NCBI GenBank assembly: GCA_965247075.1 | Contig: CBDFGK010000003.1 | Location: forward strand, 1,364,001-1,428,000 | Origin: CBDFGK01 sp965247075 | GTDB lineage: Bacteria > Pseudomonadota > Gammaproteobacteria > Pseudomonadales > Halieaceae | Length of the DNA: 64,000 bases | Direction of reading: 5' to 3' | Shown here: positions 53,107 to 61,204 of the stretch, one piece after another | Layout: each line of letters opens with the position of its first letter | Numbering within the stretch: the first letter of the stretch is position 1 | Notes under the pieces: model-generated | Told to the model about the DNA's origin: nothing | Database searches by the model: none | What the model saw: the letters and a program-made list of their open reading frames with translations, nothing else | Position numbers and translations under genes: made by a program

Positions 53107-54580
53107 AATCCTGGCCATTGTACTGGTCGTAATAGCGTTTGCCATTGGCATGCAAATCGGGCGCCCCGGTGCCTCCCAGCCAGCGGGGAAGACCGCCGCC
53201 AATGAACTGGTCAGCCAGGGCAGCAGCAAGTTTGTGGCCGGCCCACCCATGTCAGATGTGATTGTTACCGTTGCAGACGGTGAATCGATTCAGGCAGCGG
53301 TGCAGGCGGCGGCGCCCGGCACTACTATTCACGTTATGCCCGGCACCTATAACGAAACGGTTTACATCGATAAAGATGGTATCCGCCTGTTGGGCATTAT
53401 CCAGGGTTCCGAACGAGCGACCCTGAACGGCAAGGGCGAACTCAACGATGCCATTTTGTTTTCCGGCAACAACATCGTGGTGGAAGGCTTTCTGATTACC
53501 AGGTACAAGGGCAATGGCATCATGAGCCAGGCCGGTAACAACTACGAGATTCGCGACAATATCATTGTCGATACCGGTGTTTACGGCATCTTTCCTCAAC
53601 TGGGTAAAAACGGTGTGATCGAGCACAATGTCATTTCCGGTATCGAGGATGCCGCGATCTACGTGGGCATGAGCGACAACACCCATGTTGCCTATAACGA
53701 AGTATTCGACAGTGTGGCCGGTATTGAGATTGAGAACAGCCGCCACGCCATTGTCGAGAGCAACTTTGTCTACCACAACACCGGTGGTGTGCTGGCCTTT
53801 ATCACCCCGGGCCTGCCCATCAAGACCACCTACGATGTCATTATCCGCAACAACTGGATTTCGGATAACAATACGCCCAATTTCGGCGCGCCCGGGTCAA
53901 CAGTCGGTGGTATTCCCGCCGGCACCGGCATCATGATAATGGCGGCGGACGACGTGGTCATCGAGGGCAACATCATTACCAACAACAAGACCGTTGGTAT
54001 TATGGCCGTGGATCACAACACAGCATCGCAGCTGACCAACGTGACGGTGGATCCTGAGTCCGATCCCAATTCAGATGGCCTCAAGATTCTCAACAACACC
54101 ATGCACAACAACGGTTACGATACGATTGATGAAATCAGAGCCTTAATGCTGGTCGATATGAAGACCGGTAACCCGGATATTTTTGCGGTCGGCCCGAGCA
54201 AGGATAGCTGTATTATCAATCGCCATCGCTACGTGCATTCAGGTATCGATGAGTTCGCAGAGTGCGATTTTACCAACACGTCCAATATCGGCAACTACCT
54301 GTTGCCGCCCGTGCCGGCGCGGGTCATTGAGCCAGGCGAGCGCGGCAAAATTGCCTACCTGGGTATTTGCGCGGGCTGCCACTCCTACACCGGCCGTCTG
54401 ATCGGCCCACCGGTGCAGATTATCCAGGCGCTTTATATGGATGATTCCCAGGGCCTGGCGGATTACATTGCCCATCCCGTCAAGAAGCGGGAGGGCTATC
54501 CCGAGATGCCGCCGCAGGATTACCTGGATGCCGAGACGCGCCTGGCCGTTGCCGAACATATGCTGTCCCGCACCAACTAG
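53093..54580 (+). CDS. Right-handed beta-helix protein with a C-terminal cytochrome c domain
   Basis: This 495-residue exported protein has an N-terminal hydrophobic anchor (KILAIVLVVIAFAIGMQIG). Residues of about 60-400 are built of parallel beta-helix repeats of the NosD type (NIVVEGFLITRYKGNGI, NYEIRDNIIVDTGVYGI, AIYVGMSDNTHVAYNEVFD). The end is a small monoheme cytochrome with CAGCH at 426-430 and a probable axial Met in PEMPPQ at about 472. This fusion is unusual. In NosD the helix takes part in copper-site building; here it may hold a glycan, metal or protein partner next to the heme. It is the last gene of the operon. Confidence 0.88.
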   Translation: MNKGKILAIVLVVIAFAIGMQIGRPGASQPAGKTAANELVSQGSSKFVAGPPMSDVIVTVADGESIQAAVQAAAPGTTIHVMPGTYNETVYIDKDGIRLLGIIQGSERATLNGKGELNDAILFSGNNIVVEGFLITRYKGNGIMSQAGNNYEIRDNIIVDTGVYGIFPQLGKNGVIEHNVISGIEDAAIYVGMSDNTHVAYNEVFDSVAGIEIENSRHAIVESNFVYHNTGGVLAFITPGLPIKTTYDVIIRNNWISDNNTPNFGAPGSTVGGIPAGTGIMIMAADDVVIEGNIITNNKTVGIMAVDHNTASQLTNVTVDPESDPNSDGLKILNNTMHNNGYDTIDEIRALMLVDMKTGNPDIFAVGPSKDSCIINRHRYVHSGIDEFAECDFTNTSNIGNYLLPPVPARVIEPGERGKIAYLGICAGCHSYTGRLIGPPVQIIQALYMDDSQGLADYIAHPVKKREGYPEMPPQDYLDAETRLAVAEHMLSRTN

Positions 54581-54647
54581 AATAGTTGGGGGGTCAAATT
54601 TACTGGCATCCCTGTCAAGGCGATATCAGTTCGAACGCGACGACCTG

Positions 54648-55268
54648 TCACCCCAGTTCAGCACTGGCCCGCTGATGCCAGTCTTTCAAACTGGCACAAT
54701 CCTCAGGAATCGCCTGTTTTACCCAACCTGAAAACTCCACCAGGCAAAACAGGTCGATGTCGGCGTAGGTAATATTGTCGCCGACCAGCCAGGTGGATGT
54801 TTCCAGTTGCCGGTTTACCATCGGCCAGAAATCATCCAACTGTAATTTCCCCCGCTCCGCCAATTGCGGAATTTGCTCCAATGACAGTGCGCCTGTGGAT
54901 GCGCGGCCGGCGAAGCCCTTGACTGTATTGCGGAACATATCCCTGATGGCGGCAAATCCGGAGATCATCAGCAGATGGTCCCAGTTGAGGACCAGTGCCT
55001 TTTCCTGGTCTGTCGTCCCCATAAGTGGTTTGTCTGGATAGACCGACTCCAGGTAGGCCACCTGTGCGATTACCTCGGTTAGCAAGGTTGCATCGTCCAG
55101 TTCCAGCGCAGGTATGGTCCGCAGGGGGTTAATGGTGGCGTATTCATCGCCGTGTTGTTCCTGGTTGCCCAGATCTATCTGGCGCGTGTCCAGCTCTATG
55201 CCCTTGTAGTTGAGGAACAGCTGCAGGCGACGGGCATTGGGTGCGAGATCATAGGTATATAGCTTCAT
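54648..55268 (-). CDS. Glutathione S-transferase family protein
   Basis: The 206-residue protein has an N-terminal thioredoxin-like domain (MKLYTYDLAPNARRLQLFLN, TIPALELDD, then a Glu/Ser-like glutathione site LLTEVIAQVAYLE). The C-terminal domain is all-helical with WLVGDNITYADIDLFCLVEF, the conserved GST N-capping segment. It probably conjugates or reduces small electrophiles in the cytoplasm. It is a single gene, convergent with the cytochrome operon. Confidence 0.92.
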   Translation of the reverse strand: MKLYTYDLAPNARRLQLFLNYKGIELDTRQIDLGNQEQHGDEYATINPLRTIPALELDDATLLTEVIAQVAYLESVYPDKPLMGTTDQEKALVLNWDHLLMISGFAAIRDMFRNTVKGFAGRASTGALSLEQIPQLAERGKLQLDDFWPMVNRQLETSTWLVGDNITYADIDLFCLVEFSGWVKQAIPEDCASLKDWHQRASAELG

Positions 55269-55412
55269 TGAATTGAATTCTCCTTGGGTGGGGGGGTGAT
55301 CTTAGTTGGCAACAGTAACAATTGCCAGACATGGTGAGAGGCTGTGAGTGTCCGCAGACCCCGTAAGTCGTTATAATGCGCTCCCTGAGAGATTGTCCAA
55401 TGAGGAACAACT

Positions 55413-55841
55413 GTGATCAAGTCTTTGAACGTGCCGGTGATTTTTGCCCTTACTACCGTATTCAGCCTGGCCGTCCAGGCTCAAAATGAGCAGCAGCGCG
55501 CCGCAATTGAAGAGCGCATCAAGCCCCACGGTGAAGTCTGCCTGCAAGGTGATTCCCGCTGTGGCGGCACCGGCGCAGCGGGTGCAAGCGCTGCCCGCTC
55601 GGGCGAAGATGTCTACAATGCCGCCTGTGCCGCCTGTCACACCAGTGGTATCGCCGGTGCGCCCAAGCTGGGTAATGCCGGTGACTGGGGCGATCGTATC
55701 GCCAAGGGTATCGACGTGTTATACGACAGCGGCATTACTGGTCTGGCCGGCACCGGCATGATTGCCAAGGGCGGTTGTGCCAACTGCTCCGACGATGAAA
55801 TTAGGGCTTCCGTTGATTACTTGGTCGACAGCGTCAAGTAG
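55413..55841 (+). CDS. Small c-type cytochrome (cytochrome c5-like)
   Basis: The 142-residue periplasmic protein starts at a GTG with GAGGAAC before it and has a signal peptide ending AVQA. The heme site is CAACH in YNAACAACHTSGIAGAPKLG, and the Met ligand is expected in GTGMIAKGGCANCSDDEI. The second Cys pair (CANC) is typical of cytochrome c5. It shuttles electrons in the respiratory chain. A clear terminator follows the stop. Confidence 0.93.
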   Translation: MIKSLNVPVIFALTTVFSLAVQAQNEQQRAAIEERIKPHGEVCLQGDSRCGGTGAAGASAARSGEDVYNAACAACHTSGIAGAPKLGNAGDWGDRIAKGIDVLYDSGITGLAGTGMIAKGGCANCSDDEIRASVDYLVDSVK

Positions 55842-55860
55842 AAACTGCGCGTTTTCCTGA

Positions 55861-55884
55861 AGCCGCCTTTGAGGCGGCTTTTTT
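55861..55884 (+). terminator. Rho-independent terminator after the cytochrome c5-like gene
   Basis: AGCCGCC, TTTGA, GGCGGCT form a 7-bp GC-rich stem (55861-55879) followed by six T, twenty bases after the stop codon. This is a textbook terminator. Confidence 0.93.
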
Positions 55885-55901
55885 GTGCCCATGTGCGCAC
55901 A

Positions 55902-55927
55902 GGGGTCAGAGTCGCGAGTCTGATCCC
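55902..55927. repeat. GGGGTCAGAGTC palindromic repeat, copy 3 (degraded)
   Basis: GGGGTCAGAGTC, GC, GAGTCTGATCCC keeps the left arm of the family at 15096 and 21030, while the right arm has two changes. It lies just after a terminator and before transposase debris. Confidence 0.6.
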
Positions 55928-55959
55928 ATCTTCTGGTGCCGTCGGTCACGTGATCAGAG

Positions 55960-56159
55960 CCCATGACCCGATGATGCGACGTTTGGGGTGGGTCGTACTT
56001 TTTGTAGTACTTTTTGTAGTACTTCGAGTTGATGCGCCGTTTTGAGAGTAGCTTCATACTGGGACAAAAATGGTTTTGATAGAGAGACCATTCATTGGCA
56101 TAGAGGTCGTTTATTACGTCCACCGGGCCGCGATCCTCGAGGCAATCGTAGCCAGGCAC
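55960..56159 (-). pseudogene. C-terminal relic of an integrase-type transposase
   Basis: The minus strand encodes DVINDLYANEWSLYQNHFCP, SMKLLSKRRI and KKYDPPQTSHHRVM. This matches the end of a family of DDE integrase-like transposases (LN-LY-nEWs--qNhF-P--Kl--K-R---K--KkyD-PkTPyqRl). A 12-bp tandem duplication (ACTTTTTGTAGT twice, about 55998-56021) doubles the YYKK residues. It follows, on the same strand, an N-terminal relic of the same type of protein. Confidence 0.68.
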
Positions 56160-56203
56160 ACCCTGCGCCCCCCTGTTTCAGGTGGTGAGGATGTCAGTCA
56201 TGG

Positions 56204-56386
56204 TCAGCGACCAGACGCATAGACAGGCGTGCGTCCTGCCCGTCGCTTTGTTGTGGGCGTGCCGCGCTGGTTCAGCAGCCGGATGGCGTATTTACGGTGG
56301 TAGCCACAGACGGCGCAAAATTCGTCGAGAATACGCAAACGGGTCCGGATCGCCTTGAGACAGGCTTGGCGTTCGTTCTTGCCCAT
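56204..56386 (-). pseudogene. N-terminal relic of the same integrase-type transposase
   Basis: The frame begins MGKNERQACLKAIRTRLR and continues ILDEFCAVCGYHRKYAIRLL and RRAGRTPVY. This is the start of a transposase group that has ILDEFC--cGYHRKyAIRLLN. It closes after 60 residues. The catalytic middle part is absent, and the C-terminal piece at 55960-56159 lies directly downstream, so an internal deletion removed most of the element. Confidence 0.7.
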
Positions 56387-56548
56387 AGTACGGCCCTCAG
56401 TTTGGGTAACATGTACTATGAGTCAACGTAGCCGCCCGAGAGCGCCGTAGGGTTACATTAATTGTGAGTCAATGCGCGCTGTGCGTGATGCCTGTCGGAT
56501 TTCCTGATATAGTCTAGTATGATTCTATGCATCACTAGTATGAGAGCC

Positions 56549-56749
56549 ATGAAAAATCGCAAGAAATCAAAACCGATGAAAAGGGTGACTCTGACAGTCA
56601 ATCCCGATGATTATGCCGCCATTGATAAAATGGCCGGCCGCAGCGATGTCAGTGCATCCTGGATTATTCGGCGGTCCATGCGTGAGTTCCTGGAACGTCA
56701 TCAGGGCGAAACTCAGCTCGAAATTCCACTCGATCAGGAGGCTGGTTGA
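56549..56749 (+). CDS. Ribbon-helix-helix (CopG/Arc-type) regulator
   Basis: The roughly 66-residue basic protein has a central MKRVTLTVNPDDYAAIDKMA strand-helix and SASWIIRRSMREFLERHQ second helix, the ribbon-helix-helix pattern. It probably represses the restriction-modification operon in which it is the first gene. The methyltransferase ATG overlaps its stop (TGATG). I chose the ATG at 56549; a start ten codons upstream is also open. Confidence 0.75.
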   Translation: MKNRKKSKPMKRVTLTVNPDDYAAIDKMAGRSDVSASWIIRRSMREFLERHQGETQLEIPLDQEAG

Positions 56750-58470
56750 TGTCGGCTGATCGCGGAGAAATGCGCCAGGTTTCCTTACCGACTCTATGTC
56801 CTCTAACCGAGGCTGTCGTCAACGCAGCGGCTTCGGGATCCGAGGAAAGGGGCGCGATCTATACGCGCGGGGAGGTCGTAGATTTCATTCTCGATCTTTC
56901 AGGGTACACAGCCGATCGTCCGCTATATGAGTATCGCCTTCTTGAGCCCTCATTTGGTCAAGGGGATTTTCTTCTGGTTGTCATTGAACGTTTGCTTCAA
57001 AGCTGGACGGAAAATGCAAAAGACACTGCTCCCCTGGACGCGCTTTCGAATAGCATCAAGGCCGTCGAATTGCACGAGTCTTCCTATGAAATCACGCGCA
57101 GTCTCGTGCTGGATATGTTGCGGAGCGCAGGAGTATCAGAATCCGAATCTGAAGAGCTCGCGTCATGCTGGCTTATCAAGGGCGATTTTCTCCTGTTTGA
57201 AGCTGCAAGCGATTTTGACTTCGTTATCGGCAATCCGCCGTATGTTCGTCAGGAACTCATAGCAGATGTTCTGATGAAGGAATATCGCGCCCGCTATAAG
57301 ACGATATATGACCGCGCCGATCTTTACATTCCTTTTATCGAGAATTCCCTTCTGTTGCTGGCCAAGAACGGAACGCTCGGATTTATCTGTTCGGATCGCT
57401 GGATGAAGAATCGTTATGGTGGACCGTTGCGCCGCATGGTTGCTGACGAGTTTCATCTGCGGACTTACGTGGACATGGTTGACACGGATGCTTTTCATTC
57501 GGATGTTATAGCGTATCCAGCTATCACCATTATCAGCCGCGCGAAAAGCGGCAAGACAAGAATTGCTCACAAACCATCCATTGACCGGGATACTCTCAGC
57601 GCCCTTACCAAGAGCTTTCGCGTAGAGAAGCTGCCTGCCGGCGAAAATCGCATCAAGGAGATCTCTGGCGTGACTTCGGGCGCGAACCCCTGGATTCTTG
57701 ACTCGTCTGATCAGCTTTCAGCCCTGCGGCGTTTAGAGCGGGATTATCCAACTCTGGAAGAAGTGGGATGCAAGGTTGGTATCGGCGTTGCAACAGGTGC
57801 AGACAAAGCCTTTATTGGAGCGTTTGACGAACTTGACGTTGAGACTGATCGCAAACTTCCTCTCGTGATGACCCACGATATCCTGCAAGGGAAGGTCAAC
57901 TGGAAGGGTCGCGGCATAATTAATCCGTTTGCGGACGGCGGGGGCCTTGTAAGTCTGAATGACTATCCTCGCCTTAGGGCTTATCTGGAGGAGCGGCGGG
58001 ATCTGATTTCCGGACGGCATATTGCCAGGAAAGCTCCGGTCAACTGGTACAGAACCATTGACCGGATTTATCCGGCGCTGGCAGCCCAGAAGAAATTGCT
58101 CATTCCGGATATCAAAGGGGATGCCCATATCGTTTATGAAAACGGAAAGCTGTACCCGCACCATAACCTTTATTATATCACGGCATCGCAATGGGACCTC
58201 AAAGCCTTGCAAACAGTGTTGATGTCCGGGATCGCCCGGTTGTTCGTTGCCACATACTCGACACGTATGCGTGGCGGTTATTTACGATTTCAGGCGCAAT
58301 ATCTTCGCCGGATAAGAGTTCCCTTTTGGTCGGAGGTTTCCGAATGCCTTCGTGAACAACTAAAAGACGCTGCCAGGCGAGGGGATACGGACTCCTGCAA
58401 TGAAGCGGTGTACGCTCTCTATGGACTTTCAAGAAAAGAACGCGCCGCCCTTGGCGGTAATGGTGTATAA
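56749..58470 (+). CDS. N6-adenine DNA methyltransferase (type II, gamma-class layout)
   Basis: The 573-residue protein has a SAM motif, LLEPSFGQGDFLL, at about 65-77 and catalytic NPPY at 162-165 (FVIGNPPYVRQE). A C-terminal target-recognition region ends GGYLRFQAQYLRRIRVP. The layout is that of TaqI/XhoI/PaeR7I-type adenine methyltransferases. With the PaeR7I-like endonuclease 18 bases downstream, it should protect CTCGAG sites. That target is inferred from the partner's family. Confidence 0.9.
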   Translation: MSADRGEMRQVSLPTLCPLTEAVVNAAASGSEERGAIYTRGEVVDFILDLSGYTADRPLYEYRLLEPSFGQGDFLLVVIERLLQSWTENAKDTAPLDALSNSIKAVELHESSYEITRSLVLDMLRSAGVSESESEELASCWLIKGDFLLFEAASDFDFVIGNPPYVRQELIADVLMKEYRARYKTIYDRADLYIPFIENSLLLLAKNGTLGFICSDRWMKNRYGGPLRRMVADEFHLRTYVDMVDTDAFHSDVIAYPAITIISRAKSGKTRIAHKPSIDRDTLSALTKSFRVEKLPAGENRIKEISGVTSGANPWILDSSDQLSALRRLERDYPTLEEVGCKVGIGVATGADKAFIGAFDELDVETDRKLPLVMTHDILQGKVNWKGRGIINPFADGGGLVSLNDYPRLRAYLEERRDLISGRHIARKAPVNWYRTIDRIYPALAAQKKLLIPDIKGDAHIVYENGKLYPHHNLYYITASQWDLKALQTVLMSGIARLFVATYSTRMRGGYLRFQAQYLRRIRVPFWSEVSECLREQLKDAARRGDTDSCNEAVYALYGLSRKERAALGGNGV

Positions 58471-58488
58471 GCCGATGGAGATGAAAAC

Positions 58489-59253
58489 GTGACAATCGAT
58501 CTAGCCAACCACGAAGCCAAGGCAGCAAAAGCCGTAAAGACTTTCTGGGCTACCAGAGAGCAGGCCAAACAGAAACAAATTGATTCTGGCACGGTTGATG
58601 CCGGCGAGAGGGCCGGCGTTACCGGCGGTAAAAACATGGACGGGTTTGTCTCGCTTGTGAAAGATATCATCCATGCGAACGGATTGAGACATGCACAGAT
58701 TCATGAAGAACGGCGGGTTCTGACACTCCCTGGATATTTTCGTCCAACCAGGTTATGGGACTTACTTGTTCTCAATGAGGGCCGCCTGATTGCCGCTCTG
58801 GAGTTCAAGAGTCAGGTCGGCCCCTCCTTTGGCAACAATTTCAACAACCGGACCGAGGAAGCGGTCGGCACGGCGCATGATTTGTGGACTGCATTTAGAG
58901 AAGGTGCTTTCGGAGAGCAAACCAAGCCCTTTGTTGGTTGGTTGATGCTCTTGGAGGACGCACCGAAATCACGCTCACCGGTCAAAGATGCAGCGCCGCA
59001 TTTTCCGGTGTTTGAGGAGTTTAAGGGTGCATCGTACGCCCAGCGTTATAACCTGCTGTGTCGCAAGCTCATACAAGAACAGCTCTACACTGTCGCTTCG
59101 ATACTGACGTCACCGCGAAACGCAGCGAAAACAGGTGAGTATGCAGAGCTATCCGAAATGACCGGGCTGCGCACCTTTGTCAGCGAACTGGCGGGGCATG
59201 TTGCAGTGGAAGCTGCGCGAAACCAGCGGATCAGGAGGAGTACTTGCCCATAA
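58489..59253 (+). CDS. PaeR7I/XhoI-type type II restriction endonuclease
   Basis: The 254-residue enzyme starts at a GTG with GGAG before it. The catalytic PD-(D/E)xK site is D91 (RLWDLLVL), then E105 and K107 in IAALEFKSQVG, followed by PSFGNNFNNRTEEAVG, the family hallmark of PaeR7I and XhoI. Homologues cut CTCGAG. The last ten bases overlap the start of the Argonaute-like gene, so the two were cotranslated. Confidence 0.9.
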   Translation: MTIDLANHEAKAAKAVKTFWATREQAKQKQIDSGTVDAGERAGVTGGKNMDGFVSLVKDIIHANGLRHAQIHEERRVLTLPGYFRPTRLWDLLVLNEGRLIAALEFKSQVGPSFGNNFNNRTEEAVGTAHDLWTAFREGAFGEQTKPFVGWLMLLEDAPKSRSPVKDAAPHFPVFEEFKGASYAQRYNLLCRKLIQEQLYTVASILTSPRNAAKTGEYAELSEMTGLRTFVSELAGHVAVEAARNQRIRRSTCP

Positions 59254-60054
59254 CATTAAATGCATTTCCGCTGGAAGTTCCTCACCAAAAGATAGAAGCT
59301 TGCGTCATTCCCTACCATAAGGGCCAATATGATGCGCTTAGAGCTGGCGAGACCAGCTACACAATCAGAAGACTTGGCGACAATATTCTTGTCGTCTCAT
59401 CCAATGGCGAATATCCCGTAACGGGTGAAATAGGGACTCTCGACCTCGCGGAGAATTACGGGCTGTTTTGTTTTCTTGCAAAAGACGGCGTGAAGCGGCA
59501 TCTGTCTTCGATGGGCCGCCAAGTCTCGGGATTCTCCCCGATTGAACTACTGAGCGGCAAGAACGAGGACGACCTGCTATCCCCGATCATTGGCGCAGAT
59601 TATCCATTCCAGATCGTCGTTAAGTACAAGCTCGACACACGAACGATCAAGGGAATTCCTTGTCTTGTTATTGATTGTTCAACGCGCCGGAAGGTGAATG
59701 AAACTTGCCAGTACTTTCTTGCCAAGGGGTTCAATCTTATTGACCGTTATGTCGTTGTCGAGCAGGACGACGGATATAGAAAGCTCCTTGGCTGCGTTAG
59801 CGCGGTTGACGGCGACCAACTTGATGTCGTTGGCCTTGATGGCAGCGAGCATACAATAGGCAGTGGCGAAGCGTATCTTGAAGCGAGTATCAGAAACTTC
59901 GACGACTATATTCAGCACACACGGCTCCCGCAAGGACGAAATTGTCGAACGTATTCGCGTGACCATCTCAACGTTCAACGGCGGAAAAAACAAGAACAAC
60001 AGGATAAATCTCCTTAAAAGGTACTTTCAGTCCAATGGCATTGATCTAGTGTAG
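59244..60054 (+). pseudogene. Truncated, frameshifted prokaryotic Argonaute (N-terminal half)
   Basis: The frame opens at TTG 59244 behind GGAGG (five-base spacing) and overlaps the endonuclease gene. The segment RKVNETCQYFLAKGFNLIDR, YVVVEQDDGYRKLLGCV and EAYLEASIRNFDDYIQ matches, in order, the L1/PAZ-side region of long Argonautes such as Rhodobacter sphaeroides Ago. After a one-base frameshift near 59915-59930, the other frame continues sensibly (GSRKDEIVERIRVTISTFNG, INLLKRYFQSNGIDLV) up to the IS630 element, which supplies the stop. MID and PIWI domains are gone, so no guide-dependent activity is possible. The assignment is by remembered similarity and should be tested. Confidence 0.65.
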
Positions 60055-61204
60055 GTCGTCAAACAGTTTGTAACTTATTAAGTTTCTCTCTGCCACGCTT
60101 CACTTTCTCCAGAATGTCACTCGCAGATTTGGTCCAGATATAAGGCGCCGGCGCTTGGTTATGAGTCTCAATGAACGCCATGACTGTTTGCTCAAGCTCT
60201 TTCACACTGCTAAAGACACCTCGTTTCAATTGCTTTTCAGTTAGCTCCCGAAAAAACCGTTCCACCATGTTTAACCACGATGCGCCAGTTGGCGTGAAGT
60301 GCACATGGAATCGCTGGTGATATTTCAGCCAGCTTTTTACCTTCGGGTGCTTATGCGTCGCGTAATTGTCACAGATAATATGAATCTCTTTATCTTTGGG
60401 CGTCGACGTATTGATCTGGCGGAGAAATGACAACCATTCTTGATGGCGATGCCGCCCGGCGCAGGTGCCCAGCACTTCCCCTGTCAAGGTATTCAATGCA
60501 GCAAACAAGGTCGTGGTGCCATTACGTTTATAGTCATGTGTCATGGTCGCGGCCCTGCCTTTTTTCATCGGTAAGCCCGGCTGTGTTCTATCCAGCGCTT
60601 GTATCTGGCTCTTTTCATCACAACTGAAAACAATGGCGTTATCCGGCGGTGATATGTAAAGGCCAACGATTGCCTCCAGTTTCTCGGCAAACTCTTTATC
60701 GTTTGATACCTTGAATGTACTTATCCGGTGCGGTTTCAAACCATGGCTTTTCCATATCCGGCCCACCGAGGACATGCTGATACCCGCCTTCTCTGCCATC
60801 AGGCGTTGGCTCCAATGCGTAGCGTTTTTCGGTTTCTCTTGCGTCGTGAGTCTGATCACCTGTGCAACCTTACGTGAACTGATTGTCGGTTTGCGCCCCG
60901 GCCGATACGCATCCCGGCGGATGCCTTCAACTCCTCTCTCTGCATAACGTTTTCGCCAGCGGCCGGCTTTCTGTCTCGTAATGCCCAGTTCAAAACCGAT
61001 CTCTTCATTGGTCATGCCCTTGCCGGCCAGAAGAACAATTCGTGAACGCTCCGCCAATCGGACCGACACAGAACGCGATTTAGAGAACTTACTCAAATCC
61101 ACAACTTCGTCATCAGACAAAACAATTTCTACTGCAACACGCACGACAATCTCTCTATATAGGGAAGAGGCTATATGTGTTACACTATTTATGGCGACCT
61201 ACAC
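60049..61204 (-). mobile_element. IS630-family insertion sequence, complete
   Basis: The element is 1156 bp with terminal inverted repeats GTGTAGGTCGTC at the left and GTGTAGGTCGCC (reverse complement) at the right. It is flanked on both sides by TA (60047-60048 and 61205-61206), the hallmark target duplication of IS630/Tc1-mariner. One transposase gene fills it. The element supplies the stop codons for the Argonaute fragment on its left and jetD on its right. Confidence 0.92.
60059..61144 (-). CDS. IS630-family transposase
   Basis: The 361-residue transposase has an N-terminal helix-turn-helix (GMTNEEIGFELGITRQKAGR) and a second winged helix. The DDE catalytic core shows the first Asp in VFSCDEKSQIQALDRTQPG, the second in IHIICDNYATHKHP and the Glu in GASWLNMVERFFRELT. 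The gene is uninterrupted, so the element may still be active. Confidence 0.95.
   Translation of the reverse strand: MRVAVEIVLSDDEVVDLSKFSKSRSVSVRLAERSRIVLLAGKGMTNEEIGFELGITRQKAGRWRKRYAERGVEGIRRDAYRPGRKPTISSRKVAQVIRLTTQEKPKNATHWSQRLMAEKAGISMSSVGRIWKSHGLKPHRISTFKVSNDKEFAEKLEAIVGLYISPPDNAIVFSCDEKSQIQALDRTQPGLPMKKGRAATMTHDYKRNGTTTLFAALNTLTGEVLGTCAGRHRHQEWLSFLRQINTSTPKDKEIHIICDNYATHKHPKVKSWLKYHQRFHVHFTPTGASWLNMVERFFRELTEKQLKRGVFSSVKELEQTVMAFIETHNQAPAPYIWTKSASDILEKVKRGREKLNKLQTV

Noticed and set aside
51799..54580. Methanobactin-type operon (MbnH-like diheme enzyme)
   Set aside because: There is no precursor peptide, MbnB/MbnC pair or suitable transporter; the diheme protein alone does not support it.
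55998..56021. Start of a CRISPR array (tandem ACTTTTTGTAGT)
   Set aside because: Only two adjacent copies without spacers, inside a transposase relic; no cas genes in the window.
55719..56159. A 146-codon minus-strand gene overlapping the cytochrome c gene
   Set aside because: Only its first part carries transposase-like sequence; the rest runs antisense through a terminator and a clear cytochrome gene, so it is a relic and not a gene.
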